From Anaerotignum propionicum DSM 1682 (lineage in GTDB: Bacteria; Bacillota; Clostridia; Lachnospirales; Anaerotignaceae), in contig NZ_CP014223.1 in the NCBI RefSeq assembly GCF_001561955.1, positions 992,001-1,056,000 of the forward strand: DNA of 64,000 nucleotides. The letters run 5' to 3'. Positions 1 through 13,996 of this stretch are shown here, in pieces; position 1 is the first letter of the stretch, and every line of letters starts with the position of its first letter. The translations under genes were made by a program, and so were the position numbers. The notes under the pieces were generated by a model. It searched no databases, was not told the DNA's origin, and saw only the letters and a program-made list of their open reading frames with translations.

Positions 1-1
1 A

Positions 2-490
2 GCTATTATGATTATACTTACGTTCGCTAATGTTGTTCTAAGATTTGTGTTTCATAAAGGCTTTGCTTACTCAGAAGAAGTTGCTAGAATTAGCTTTATA
101 TATTTGGTTTATTTAGGCTCTATCGTAGCGATGAAAGAGAATAATCACTTAATGGTAGATTCTTTAATTATGAAAGTGCCTATGGCAGCAAAGCGGGTAA
201 TTTATTTTCTGATTCAAGGCATAACCATTTGGATTATGGCACTGCTTACCCAAGGAGCTTGGCAGGTTTCTTTGCTAAATAAAAATAATTCATGGGTAGT
301 AACCCATTACCCAGTTTTCTTTATTCAATTTGCCGGGGTTGTTTTAGGAGTAGCGTTTATTATTATTTGTATCGTAAATTTAATTAAATTAATCATATTG
401 AAAGAGGATCCCATTGATTTGATAAAGCCTCATGACTCAGGGGAAGATCCTTTTGCGGATTTTGAACAAGACAAGGCGGTGTTAAAATGA
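2..490 (+). CDS. TRAP transporter small permease (DctQ-like), 5' partial
   Basis: Small membrane subunit of a tripartite ATP-independent periplasmic (TRAP) transporter, which imports carboxylates or sugar acids with an ion gradient together with a DctM subunit and an extracytoplasmic binding protein. The frame is open to the window edge, so the true start and first part of TM1 are outside. The visible protein has hydrophobic helices around residues 1-12, 30-45, 65-85 and 100-125, and the family pattern NVVLRF followed by an acidic EE pair before the next helix. It overlaps the next gene by four bases (ATGA), typical of dctQ-dctM pairs. The binding protein gene presumably lies upstream of the window. 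Confidence 0.88.
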   Translation, partial: AIMIILTFANVVLRFVFHKGFAYSEEVARISFIYLVYLGSIVAMKENNHLMVDSLIMKVPMAAKRVIYFLIQGITIWIMALLTQGAWQVSLLNKNNSWVVTHYPVFFIQFAGVVLGVAFIIICIVNLIKLIILKEDPIDLIKPHDSGEDPFADFEQDKAVLK

Positions 491-1782
491 TACTTACCTT
501 AACTATGTTTTTACTATTTTTAGTAGGCGGTATCGCTCTTGGGCTTCCTATAGCAATAGCACTTATATTTTGTGGGATTTGTACGGCTCTATATTTGGGT
601 GGCTCTAACGCTAACGTTCAGATTATAGCTACGAAATTGATGAGTGGAACAGATAGTGTAACTATGATGGCTCTGCCTTTTTTCGTTATGGCTGGCGAAT
701 TAATGAATAGAGGCGGTCTTACGAAAAGAATTATTAATTTTTGTAATATATTTGTAGGTAGAGTTAAGGGTGGTTTAGGCTATGTAACCATTTTAGCTTG
801 CTTAATGTTTGCTTCTTTAGTAGGATCAGCTGTGGCTTCTACGGCGGCTCTTGGGGCTATCTTGATCCCTATGATGGCCAAAAGTGGTTATGATAGAGCC
901 AAAGCTGCCGGCTTAGTAGCTTCGGCTAATATAGTAGCCCCTATTATGCCTCCATCAATACCAATGATTGTATATGGTGTTTCGGCCGGTGTATCCATAA
1001 AATCGTTATTTATGGGCGGTATTTTTCCAGCTATTTATTTTACGGTTATCATGTGCGGCGTTTGGTTCTTTGTTTGTAGAAAAGACGGAGTAAAATCTAA
1101 TGAGCCCCGATTATCCTTTAAAGAAACGCTTAAGGTATTTTTAAGCGGCTTATGGGCGTTATTACTACCTGTTATTATTTTAGTAGGTCTTAGAGGCGGT
1201 ATCTTTACGGCTACAGAGGCTGGGGTTGTAGCGGTAGTTTATGCATTATTTGTAGGCATTGTGGTTTATAGAGAATTGACGTTAAAGGATTTATTTACTT
1301 CCTTTATATCGGCTGCTAAAATGTCGGCGGTTGTAATGTTTCTGGCGGCAGCGGCTAACGTGGCGGCTTATCTTATGACGGTTTCTAGAATACCCCAAGC
1401 CATTACTGAGTCACTCTCCGGTTTGACGAGTCATCCTATTTTATTAATGACTATTTTGATGACGATTATTATAGTCATGGGTACTTGTGTAGATGTAGTT
1501 CCTACTATATTAATCATGACGCCGATTATGTTACCCCTTATTACGGCGGCAGGAATAGATAAGGTTTATTTCGGTATCGTATTTACCCTTGCTAACGTTT
1601 TAGGCCTAACCTCACCGCCGGTGGGGCCGGTTCTTAATGTCGCCTGTGCCACAGGGAAGATTAGAATGGAAGAGATAATTAAGCCGGTTATTCCGTATTA
1701 TTTATTCCAAATGGCATTGGTATATTTATTTATACTATTCCCCGGTCTGATTACTGTACCATTAGGCTGGTTAGGGGGTTAA
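487..1782 (+). CDS. TRAP transporter large permease (DctM-like)
   Basis: Main translocating subunit of the TRAP transporter, 431 aa, the usual DctM length. About twelve hydrophobic segments are visible. Family hallmarks include an N-terminal stretch with LGLPIAIAL, the segment ASANIVAPIMPPSIPMIVYG near residue 155, and PPVGPVLNV near residue 375. It starts with ATG inside the end of the dctQ gene, so the two are translationally coupled. The following dehydrogenase and GntR regulator suggest a sugar-acid or related carboxylate as substrate; the exact substrate cannot be read from sequence. Confidence 0.93.
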   Translation: MILTLTMFLLFLVGGIALGLPIAIALIFCGICTALYLGGSNANVQIIATKLMSGTDSVTMMALPFFVMAGELMNRGGLTKRIINFCNIFVGRVKGGLGYVTILACLMFASLVGSAVASTAALGAILIPMMAKSGYDRAKAAGLVASANIVAPIMPPSIPMIVYGVSAGVSIKSLFMGGIFPAIYFTVIMCGVWFFVCRKDGVKSNEPRLSFKETLKVFLSGLWALLLPVIILVGLRGGIFTATEAGVVAVVYALFVGIVVYRELTLKDLFTSFISAAKMSAVVMFLAAAANVAAYLMTVSRIPQAITESLSGLTSHPILLMTILMTIIIVMGTCVDVVPTILIMTPIMLPLITAAGIDKVYFGIVFTLANVLGLTSPPVGPVLNVACATGKIRMEEIIKPVIPYYLFQMALVYLFILFPGLITVPLGWLGG

Positions 1783-1966
1783 TCCTTCAATGTGGCTGTG
1801 CTTACTAAAATGAATTTCACAATGAGTTACTAAAAATGTATCATTAAAAATTCCCCCGAGATAAAAAAGGGTTAAAGGATGTTTCAATGTAATGTCCTTA
1901 GAGCTTAAGGGGGAGTGGGACAACGACTTAAAATGTTTTTCTCCAAAAGTCTTAGGAGGTTTAAAA

Positions 1967-2986
1967 ATGAAATCAGGAATTATAGAAAAAGTTGGGGTTA
2001 TTAAAATAAAAGAAACACCGATGCCTAAAATAGAAAAAGCCAATGATGTCATTATTAAGGTGAAATACGTAGGCATTTGTGGCTCGGATATACATATTTA
2101 CCATGGGCAAAATGCCTTTGCTAAATATCCTCTTGTTTGGGGGCACGAAATTGTGGGTCACGTTCATGAGGTTGGAAGTGAGGTTACCAGTGTAAAAGTG
2201 GGCGATAGAGTGGTGGTAGAACCCTTTATCGCCTGTGGAAAGTGTTACTCTTGCAAAAACGGAAGACGAAATGCATGCCAAGAACTAAAGGTCTTCGGAG
2301 CGCATATTGATGGAGGTTGTTCTGAATATTTTAAGGTTCCGGAAAGTAACGCCCATATACTGCCGGATAACGTATCTTTAGAAGATGCCGTTTTAATTGA
2401 ACCCTTTACCATAGGGGCACAAGCTTGTTATAGAGGACAAGTGACAAAGGACGATTTCGTTTTCGTCATGGGTGGTGGAACCATTGGTCTTACGGTAGCG
2501 GAAAATGCTAAAATTTTAGGGGCTAGAGTCATATTATCCGATATTGTGGATGAAAAATTAGATTTTGCGAAAAAGCACGGCGCTGAGTTTACCATAAACG
2601 CTATGAAAGAAAATGTTGCCGATAGAATTTTTGAAATTACTGGTGGAATGGGAGCAAATGTGGTCATTGATTCTATTTGTAACAAAAAGAGTTTTGAAGA
2701 TGCTTTAACTTTTGTTTCTAATGCCGGAAGAGTGGTAGAATTAAGCTTTAATACAACCCCTAGCGAGATAGCGCCCATATTGCTGTCTAAAGGTGAGGTC
2801 AGCATTATGGGCTCACGTCATCAGACAAATCGCTTTCCTGTGGTGATTGATTATGTAAGAGATGAAAAAATTGTATTCGAAAATTTTATAACTGCTTTTT
2901 ATCCCTTAGAGGATATGGAAAAAGCTTTTAAGTATATTGAACAACATCTAGATAAAACTAGAAAAGTAGTAATTAAATTGTATTGA
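1967..2986 (+). CDS. Zinc-dependent medium-chain dehydrogenase (sugar-acid/polyol type)
   Basis: NAD(P)-dependent zinc alcohol dehydrogenase superfamily member, 339 aa. The catalytic zinc motif is visible as CGSD and GHEIVG, the structural zinc site as four cysteines spaced C-x2-C-x2-C-x7-C (about residues 90-105), and the Rossmann motif as GGGTIGL near residue 167. It resembles the RspB/L-galactonate or gulonate 5-dehydrogenase branch and threonine/sorbitol dehydrogenases. I chose the ATG at 1967 because TAGGAGGT lies 7-8 bases upstream; the longer frame from 1892 adds 25 residues before the normal N-terminus. It sits between a TRAP transporter and a GntR regulator, which fits oxidation of an imported sugar acid. 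Substrate assignment is inference. Confidence 0.85.
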   Translation: MKSGIIEKVGVIKIKETPMPKIEKANDVIIKVKYVGICGSDIHIYHGQNAFAKYPLVWGHEIVGHVHEVGSEVTSVKVGDRVVVEPFIACGKCYSCKNGRRNACQELKVFGAHIDGGCSEYFKVPESNAHILPDNVSLEDAVLIEPFTIGAQACYRGQVTKDDFVFVMGGGTIGLTVAENAKILGARVILSDIVDEKLDFAKKHGAEFTINAMKENVADRIFEITGGMGANVVIDSICNKKSFEDALTFVSNAGRVVELSFNTTPSEIAPILLSKGEVSIMGSRHQTNRFPVVIDYVRDEKIVFENFITAFYPLEDMEKAFKYIEQHLDKTRKVVIKLY

Positions 2987-3103
2987 TTCGTAAATTTCTA
3001 CTTTGGTCATGGGAGCTTGGGAAGTAAGTTCAAGGGAACATTTGAAAAGGTTTCAATGTTGTTTTCAAGTGTCTATACTATGAAAATATATTATGCATTT
3101 GAC

Positions 3104-3133
3104 AAGGCTATACTACTTTAAGTGTAGCCTTTT
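3104..3133 (+). terminator. Probable intrinsic terminator after the dehydrogenase
   Basis: The arms AAGGCT and AGCCTT enclose a smaller ACT/AGT pairing and run into TTTT. It separates the TRAP-dehydrogenase unit from the GntR gene. Confidence 0.6.
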
Positions 3134-3230
3134 ACTAAGAAAATAAAGTTTAAGTCTTGTTGTTTTATACTATTGAAAATGAAATTTATTTATGATAGTG
3201 TAGATAAGACAAGTGAGAGGGGGTAGAAAA

Positions 3231-3908
3231 ATGAAGGTTAGAGAGAAGATGAAGCGTGAAACCTCTAGAGAATACGCTTTAAGCGTATTGAAAGATAATA
3301 TAATAAACCTCGATTTAAAGCCTGGAACCTTAGTGAGCGAAAATACAATGGCTTTAGAGCTAGGTATTTCTAGAACCCCCGTTAGAGAAGCCTTAAGCGA
3401 GTTGGCCAATATAGGTATCGTGGAGGTATTTCCCCAAAGAGGAAGCAGAATTTCTTTAATAGATTATGATATGATAGATGAAACATATTTCATGAGAAAT
3501 TTGTTGGAATGTGGGGTTGTTGAAGAGGTTTGTCGGGTTATTAATGAGGCGAATATAGCTGAGTTAGAAGAAAACCTACGTCTTCAAAATCAGTACTGTA
3601 TGAATAACAATCCAGAGGGGCTTTTTGAGGCGGATAATGCTTTTCATAAAATGCTTTTTCAAATTGCGAAGAAGTCAAAATGCTATGATGTAGTTAGAAG
3701 TTTTTCCATTCATTTTGATAGATTAAGATTACTTAAGGTTTCGGCGAGTGTTGGTGCGAAAAAGATCGTTGAAGACCATAGAGCTATTTTAGAGGCGATT
3801 AAAGAAAAGGATGGAGAAAAAGCCGTAACCCTAATGAGACAACATTTAAAACAGTATGAACAAGAAAGACAAGAATTATTAAATAAATTTCCGGAGTATT
3901 TTAAGTAA
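3231..3908 (+). CDS. GntR-family regulator with FCD ligand domain (FadR subfamily)
   Basis: Transcription factor of 225 aa. An N-terminal winged helix-turn-helix covers about residues 10-75 (motif SENTMALELGISRTPVREAL), and an all-helical FCD domain, which usually binds organic acids through a metal, covers about 80-215. ATG 3231 follows GAGAGGGGGTAG; the GTG at 3213 lies in front of that site and is rejected. The neighbouring TRAP transporter and dehydrogenase suggest it controls them in response to their substrate or an intermediate. Confidence 0.9.
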   Translation: MKVREKMKRETSREYALSVLKDNIINLDLKPGTLVSENTMALELGISRTPVREALSELANIGIVEVFPQRGSRISLIDYDMIDETYFMRNLLECGVVEEVCRVINEANIAELEENLRLQNQYCMNNNPEGLFEADNAFHKMLFQIAKKSKCYDVVRSFSIHFDRLRLLKVSASVGAKKIVEDHRAILEAIKEKDGEKAVTLMRQHLKQYEQERQELLNKFPEYFK

Positions 3909-3911
3909 ATT

Positions 3912-3935
3912 GACAAGCTGTTGCTTGTCTTTTTT
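3912..3935 (+). terminator. Intrinsic terminator after gntR
   Basis: Perfect 7-bp stem GACAAGC/GCTTGTC with a 4-base loop, followed directly by six T. The rest of the gap to 4288 shows no convincing gene; an open frame from 4133 is an upstream extension of the XRE gene without its own ribosome site. Confidence 0.88.
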
Positions 3936-4288
3936 ATTTCCCCATATATTTTTTAGACGAAAGACATCTACTTCATTTTAACGGATATGCAATCTCACCC
4001 CACTTTGAAATGAGATGCAGAACATCTTGGCATTTTACTTGAATAAAGAGTTTAAAGCAATAAGAAGTGGGTGGAATAGAATAAATATTTGATAGTGAAA
4101 TTTGGTAAAGTATTGGAAGTAAAATCAGTATTTTGAGATTGGAAGAAATAGAATATGTGTTAAGAAAAAGGGATGTCTGCAACGAATATAAACAGTATTG
4201 TTCAGCAAATGTGGGAATCGCTATCTGTGGGGAATACATAAAGCTTAATTTTTGCTATAATTTTATCATTAAGGAAGGTGGATGTACT

Positions 4289-4765
4289 ATGGATCAGAGA
4301 AAAATAGGGGGATTTATAGCTGTGTTAAGAAATGAAAAAGGAATGACTCAAGCGGAGTTGGGTGATAGGATTGGAGTCACAAATAAAACAATTTCTCGTT
4401 GGGAAAATGGAAATTATATGCCTGACATATCAGTCATTCCCATGTTATGCGCTGAATTAGGAATCAGTGCCAATGAGCTGCTTTACGCTGAACGCTTAAT
4501 GGATTCAGAATTTAAAGAAAAGGCCGATGGTCATTTAATGGAAACGCTGAATCATATCAAGAATTTTAAACATGAAAAATCTTGTATCGATTTTTTAACC
4601 GGTGCTGGTACAGGTATTGTCCTTTCGTGCATGTACTCGCCGTATTCAACTAAAAGAACAATAGTTTTATTCATAGGCGTTGTTATGATTGCCTTTGGTT
4701 GGTATAAAAAAGCAAAATATGATAAGAAAATATTTCAGTATTTAGGGGATGGAAAAGATGATTGA
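4289..4765 (+). CDS. XRE-family helix-turn-helix membrane protein
   Basis: 158-aa protein with an N-terminal Cro/CI-type helix-turn-helix (residues 7-60, including GMTQAELGDRIGVTNKTISR and WENG) and one or two hydrophobic segments near residues 110-145 (SCMYSPYS and IVLFIGVVMIAFGWY). This layout of HTH followed by a membrane anchor is common in Clostridia and Bacilli, usually of unknown target. ATG 4289 has AAGGAAGGTGG upstream. No partner gene is obvious; the flavoprotein downstream is separated by about 210 bases. Target and signal are unknown. Confidence 0.85.
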   Translation: MDQRKIGGFIAVLRNEKGMTQAELGDRIGVTNKTISRWENGNYMPDISVIPMLCAELGISANELLYAERLMDSEFKEKADGHLMETLNHIKNFKHEKSCIDFLTGAGTGIVLSCMYSPYSTKRTIVLFIGVVMIAFGWYKKAKYDKKIFQYLGDGKDD

Positions 4766-4978
4766 ATGAAAATCTTCGAGTTTATCTTGGGGTTCAAAAT
4801 ATATCCCAAAAGAAGGGTTATTTTTGACCCTTTGAATTAAAATAGGGAAGTTGACGAATTGCCAAAAAGTTGCATTTTACTTGAGTTCAAAACATAGCAG
4901 ATACCAACACACCTTCATATAATAGAATTAGACAAGTAACTTTGTTTATTTATGGAATAGTTGAATGGAGGTTCCGTT

Positions 4979-6436
4979 ATGAATAACTTTTTATATGGTT
5001 TGACTGGAGACATTGTCACTCCCTTAGATCCCATTTATAGTGAAGCAAGGCAAGGCTTTAATACGGCAATTCAGCAGTTTCCTCTAATTATTGTATATTG
5101 CGCAACAAAAATTGATGTTTCAAATGCAGTCATTTGGTCTAGAAGGCATTGTGTGCCAATTCGTATACGCAGTGGAGGACATAATTATGAAGGGTATTCC
5201 AATGGTGATTGCACTTTAGTGATTGATATAAGCCAAATGAATGACATGCGTATTGATGAAGGCTTAAATGAGCTAATTGTTCAAGGTGGGGTAACCAATA
5301 AGCTGGTATATGAATTTGTAGCATCCAAGGGATATCCTTTTCCGGGGGGTACTTGCCCCACCGTTGGCGTAAGTGGATATGCACTGGGAGGAGGCTGGGG
5401 ACTTTCTTGCCGAAATTTTGGCTTGGGTTGTGACAGTTTGAAGGAAATTGAGCTAATTAATTATGAAGGTATCACTATCAAAGCCAACCGTGAAAATCAT
5501 TGTGATCTTTTCTGGGCCTGTCGTGGGGCAGGCGGGGGTAATTTTGGTGTAATCGTATCCATGACCTTCAATTTACCTCCAAAGGTAAGAAATGTGACGC
5601 TGATTGAGATAGATTATTTAAATGTCCGTGAGCAAGAGCAGGAAGAATTTCTTTATTTATGGCAAGAATGGTTAAAAACTGCAGATAAACGGATTACTTT
5701 AATTGGTAGGGTTTATCATTCTTCTGCTGATGGCTTGGGTATGCTGATTAGGGGAATATTTTATGGCTCGGCGGAGGCTGCAATGGAAATGATGGCTGAT
5801 TTTCTTGCCCTTGATAATGCAGAATATAATATTGAATCTATGACTTTTCTTGAGGCGGTCACAATAATTGGAAGTGTCTACCCGCCCTCAGAAAAATTCC
5901 AATCAGCAAGTCGTTTTGCTTTCAGGGATTTTACATCAAATGAAAGAACGGAACTTGTGGATTTAATAAGGAAGCGTTCCCCCGGGTCAGTATTTGCAGG
6001 AATTTCACTGTATGCATTAGGGGGCAGAGTATCGGAAATTGAAACTGATGATACTGCCTTTTACTATCGTAATGCAAAATATATAATGTGGCTTGAAACA
6101 GTCTGGGAGAACCCCATATACTCCAAAGAGAATAGAGAATGGATTGCCAATCGGTTCCCTTATCTTGAGGCAATCACAATAGGATCCTATGTAAATTTTC
6201 CATATAAAGAATTATATGACTATTTGCAGGAGTATTATGGAACCCATGTAAGAGAATTGAAAAAAATTAAAAAGAAATATGACCCTAAAAATATTTTTAC
6301 CTTTCCTCAAAGTATAGGAAGGACAGATTGTTGTAATGATTGCCCCCGTTACCAATTAAAGGACCATATGGAAGGCGAAATAAACGAAATGAGGGAGGAA
6401 AATTATAGGGGTTTTCGATATGTTACAAAAAGATAA
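4979..6436 (+). CDS. FAD-linked oxidase of the berberine-bridge (BBE/PCMH) family
   Basis: Flavoprotein oxidase of 485 aa. The PCMH-type FAD-binding domain (about residues 35-205) has the motif RSGGHNYEGYS with His68 and, further on, GTCPTVGVSGYALGGGWG with Cys126; in bicovalent family members these two residues link FAD. The C-terminal BBE domain ends with YDPKNIF. Relatives oxidise alcohols, sugars or alkaloid-like substrates with O2, so an oxygen-using enzyme in an anaerobe-looking genome is notable; some relatives act as dehydrogenases. After the BBE domain comes a cysteine-containing tail (DCCNDCPRYQ), unusual for the family. ATG 4979 follows ATGGAGGT; the earlier TTG at 4961 overlaps that site. 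Confidence 0.85.
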   Translation: MNNFLYGLTGDIVTPLDPIYSEARQGFNTAIQQFPLIIVYCATKIDVSNAVIWSRRHCVPIRIRSGGHNYEGYSNGDCTLVIDISQMNDMRIDEGLNELIVQGGVTNKLVYEFVASKGYPFPGGTCPTVGVSGYALGGGWGLSCRNFGLGCDSLKEIELINYEGITIKANRENHCDLFWACRGAGGGNFGVIVSMTFNLPPKVRNVTLIEIDYLNVREQEQEEFLYLWQEWLKTADKRITLIGRVYHSSADGLGMLIRGIFYGSAEAAMEMMADFLALDNAEYNIESMTFLEAVTIIGSVYPPSEKFQSASRFAFRDFTSNERTELVDLIRKRSPGSVFAGISLYALGGRVSEIETDDTAFYYRNAKYIMWLETVWENPIYSKENREWIANRFPYLEAITIGSYVNFPYKELYDYLQEYYGTHVRELKKIKKKYDPKNIFTFPQSIGRTDCCNDCPRYQLKDHMEGEINEMREENYRGFRYVTKR

Positions 6437-6508
6437 GATGTAGTACACATCTTTGGACTCAAAAAAATATTCTTTCGGAAAGACTATAATTTTTTATAAT
6501 TCATTCAA

Positions 6509-6542
6509 AAGCATCGAGACAAAAATTTCGGTGCTTTTCCTT
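6509..6542 (+). terminator. Intrinsic terminator after the flavoprotein
   Basis: AAGCATCGA pairs with TTCGGTGCTT (one G-T pair), followed by a T-rich run. The following stretch to 6827 is AT-rich with no gene seen; it should hold the promoter of the two-component genes. Confidence 0.7.
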
Positions 6543-6827
6543 TTCTCAGGTGTGTTTTTCTCCGTTTCATCTATATAATAAGGGAGATTCATAAATCATT
6601 GTGCTTATTTTGTTTTTTACGTGCCAATTAAAGCTTGGAGATGGACATAATCACGATTATAATTGCTTGAGGCAAAATACCTTGTAAAAGATAATTTTAA
6701 AGACTACAATAAGAGAGTAAGATCATAATTTAGGTCTCGAAGAAAACAGTAGGTATCGTTCTGGTGGAAGTGTTTTTTGTAACACTTCTTCTTAATATAA
6801 TTATATTTTTGCAGAGAGGAAAAAGAC

Positions 6828-7580
6828 ATGATAGAGGAATTGACGACAGTTTTGGTTGTTGAAGATAACAGCTTTAGCTGGGAATTCTTTAAGGCTGTTT
6901 TATCTGGTTTGGGGATAGTGTCAGAGGTTGCAAGGGATGGTTTAGAGGCAATTTATATGCTTGAGAAAAAAACATTTGGACTGGTTTTTATGGATTGCCA
7001 AATGCCGAATATGGATGGATATGAAGCAACAAGTAAAATCCGCTCTATGGGAAATACCTTTTATTCAATACCCATTATTGGAGTATCTGCCACGGTAACA
7101 GACGAAATACGGGTAAGGTGTTTTCGTAGTGGAATGAATGATGTGATTGAAAAACCCGTTGATGTTGACCTTCTAAAAGATATGATAGATAGATATTTAC
7201 CAAATCAGGAAATTGGAAGAGTGAATCAAAATGCAGCTAATTTGGATGGGCAAATTAATTTTGACGATGCTGTTTCATTACTTTGTAAGGAAATGAAAAT
7301 TTCTATAGGGGAGGCTACTAATTTATTAGAAGATTTTTTTCGAATTAGCAAGCAGCTCATTTTAAAGATAGAAAATGCAAGTACAAATGGAAATCAAGCA
7401 GATGTAGCTAAATATGCCCATCAAATAAAAGGAATGGCTTCCATGATGCGTCTAAGGAAAATCCAAGCAATAGCAGATAAGTTAGAAAAGGGCGGCACTC
7501 AAATGACATGGGAATTGAATCAGTTGAAAAAGGTATTGTTTGCGTATGTAATTGATGAAATTGAGGGGTTTTCGTTGTGA
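6828..7580 (+). CDS. Response-regulator receiver protein with C-terminal HPt domain
   Basis: 250-aa protein with a receiver domain (residues 6-122: Asp13 in the acidic pair, phospho-acceptor Asp56 in FMDCQMPNMDG, Lys109 in EKP) and a histidine phosphotransfer domain (about 150-245) with the phosphorylatable His198 in YAHQIKGMASM. REC-HPt is normally the tail of a hybrid sensor kinase; here it is a free protein with no kinase domain and no DNA-binding domain. It overlaps the following NarL-type regulator by GTGA, so the pair probably acts together as a relay step fed by a kinase elsewhere. ATG 6828 follows GAGGAAAAA. Confidence 0.88.
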   Translation: MIEELTTVLVVEDNSFSWEFFKAVLSGLGIVSEVARDGLEAIYMLEKKTFGLVFMDCQMPNMDGYEATSKIRSMGNTFYSIPIIGVSATVTDEIRVRCFRSGMNDVIEKPVDVDLLKDMIDRYLPNQEIGRVNQNAANLDGQINFDDAVSLLCKEMKISIGEATNLLEDFFRISKQLILKIENASTNGNQADVAKYAHQIKGMASMMRLRKIQAIADKLEKGGTQMTWELNQLKKVLFAYVIDEIEGFSL

Positions 7581-8230
7581 TTAAAATACTTATTGTGGAT
7601 GATATGGTTATTTTGCGCGAATGTCTAAAATTAGTGATAGGTCAAAATACGGAACTTGAGGTTGTTGGCTGTGCAGGTGATGGAAGAGAGGCCATTGATT
7701 TGTGTCTGAAATTAAAGCCTGATGTCATCCTAATGGATTTGAATATGCCTGTATTCTCTGGGCATGATGCCATAATGGAAATAAAGAAATTAGAACCAAG
7801 TACAAAAATCCTCGTTTTATCTGTGGAAGACGACGAAAAAAATATAGCAACTGCTTTTAAAAATGGGGCAGATGGATATGTTTCTAAAGACATTGTTCCC
7901 GAAGAACTTTTTGCAGTAATTAAAAAAGCTTTTGCAGGAGAGCGGTATATACAAGAATTTGCATTTTATATAAAAAGAGAATGGATTGCATCAACAATCT
8001 GTATTGGTACAGAGCAAAAATTTTCTGTGGAGCTGACGGAGAGACAAAAAGAGGTCTTAGACTTAGTGGTACAAGGTATGACAAATGAAGAAATAGGAGA
8101 TACAATTGGAATGTCAGCCGGAAGGGCAAGAAATATTGTGGCAGAGCTGATTTCTAAATTTATGGTGAAAAATCGTACACAGCTTGCGGTTATGGCTGCT
8201 ACGACCCAAATGAGTCCGGAGAGGAAATAA
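7577..8230 (+). CDS. NarL/FixJ-type response regulator
   Basis: 217-aa regulator with a receiver domain (Asp8/Asp9, phospho-acceptor Asp54 in LMDLNMP, Lys104) and a LuxR-type helix-turn-helix at about 148-205 (LTERQKEVLDLVVQGMTNEE). It begins with GTG inside the end of the REC-HPt gene, indicating translational coupling. No cognate kinase gene is next to it. The DNA recognition helix is somewhat degenerate (MSAGRARNIV), but the domain looks complete. Target genes are unknown. Confidence 0.9.
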   Translation: MIKILIVDDMVILRECLKLVIGQNTELEVVGCAGDGREAIDLCLKLKPDVILMDLNMPVFSGHDAIMEIKKLEPSTKILVLSVEDDEKNIATAFKNGADGYVSKDIVPEELFAVIKKAFAGERYIQEFAFYIKREWIASTICIGTEQKFSVELTERQKEVLDLVVQGMTNEEIGDTIGMSAGRARNIVAELISKFMVKNRTQLAVMAATTQMSPERK

Positions 8231-8479
8231 CCTGAGAGGTTTGTGATGCATTCTCAGTGTTTTCCTGTTCAAAGGGGGCTTTTCCATTATTAGATGCAGA
8301 GGTATAAATTTAAAAAAGAACAGAAAGACATATTTTTGCTTGACAGAATAGAAAGGGCATGTTATTATATGATTCCTTGATGAACAGCTTGGTATTTTAA
8401 ATATTTTTTGGGCAGTAAGATTTTTATCCATATGATGAAAAAATGCGACAAAAAAGTTTAAAAAAATTGAAAAAAGTAT

Positions 8480-8508
8480 TTGACAAGATTGAATAAATCT
8501 GATAAGAT
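8480..8508 (+). promoter_or_regulatory. rRNA operon promoter
   Basis: TTGACA (8480-8485) and TAAGAT (8503-8508) with a 17-bp spacer, about 180 bases before 16S. Downstream are an rRNA leader with a CGCTG/CAGCG hairpin and the element CCTTGAAAACTAAACAG, which recurs in altered form in the spacers (near 10290), as in processing/antitermination leaders. No gene is seen in 8231-8686. Confidence 0.8.
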
Positions 8509-8686
8509 AGACTTCGCTGCTGAAACAGCGACTTGATCCTTGAAAACTAAACAGTAGAGATACAAACACACAACCCATAGTCAATTCAGCTTTTCCGCTT
8601 AGCGGAGAAAGCAAAAGAAGACAAAGAGTTTGCCGATTTCGAAAAAATCGGAAAGTAGCCAGACATGAGACTGGCAGGACAAAACT

Positions 8687-13353
<4,667 letters not shown>

Positions 13354-13570
13354 AATAAATCGATTGATAAAGGCGAGGTAATTTCTTTTCCTAACGGAAA
13401 AGACCGCTATATTTCCTTCGCATCAATCACCTCTTCACACCTTAGGTGTCTGGTCGGTGATTGGTAAACGCTTAGGAAAGCACTAATATTCTTGTATTCA
13501 GTTTTGAAGGTGTAGAGATACATCTGATAGGACAAAGAGGAAGCGAGAGCTTGCCAAAGTCCTTGATATT
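13354..13570 (+). other. 23S-5S spacer without tRNA genes
   Basis: 217-base spacer with stem-forming segments (CGGTCTTTTCC/GGAAAAGACCG type pairing near 13385-13415 and GGTGTCTGGTCGGTGATTGG). No tRNA is seen. The motif TTGTATTCAGTTTTGAAGG near 13490 echoes the first spacer. Confidence 0.7.
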
Positions 13571-13687
13571 TCTGGTGATGATGCGCTTAGGGGACACACC
13601 CGTTCCCATTCCGAACACGTCGGTTAAGACCTAAGCGGTCGATGATACTTGGTGGGAAGCTGCCTGGGAAAGTAGATGGTTGCCAGA
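13571..13687 (+). rRNA. rrf: 5S ribosomal RNA
   Basis: 117 bases from TCTGGTGATGATG to GTTGCCAGA, with the conserved core CCCGTTCCCATTCCGAACAC and a terminal TCTGGT/GCCAGA helix. It is the third gene of the operon. Confidence 0.95.
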
Positions 13688-13698
13688 TTTCAATTTCG

Positions 13699-13727
13699 AA
13701 AAGAACTGCTGAGGCAGTTCTTTTTTT
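13699..13727 (+). terminator. Terminator of the rRNA operon
   Basis: AAAGAACTGC/GCAGTTCTTT stem with a small loop, followed by seven T. Between here and 13996 the sequence is AT-rich without a recognisable gene; it carries the promoter region of the next gene. Confidence 0.92.
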
Positions 13728-13996
13728 ATGTTAAAATTTATGTATAATCATCAAGACAAAAATACATAAAAATCTGACAAGCAGTTGCAAATATGAAAAA
13801 ATTCTCTATTTATGACTTTAAGGAGAAAATTAATAATCTACAGTTTTTTAATAAGTTGCATTTAACAAATCATTTGAAAGTTGAAGTTATAATCAAATTA
13901 CAGTATAATAAATTGATTATAAATAAATAAAAAGTATTATACAAAGAGAAATACTTTCAAAAAATACTATTTTAAGGATACATTTGGAGGTGCACA

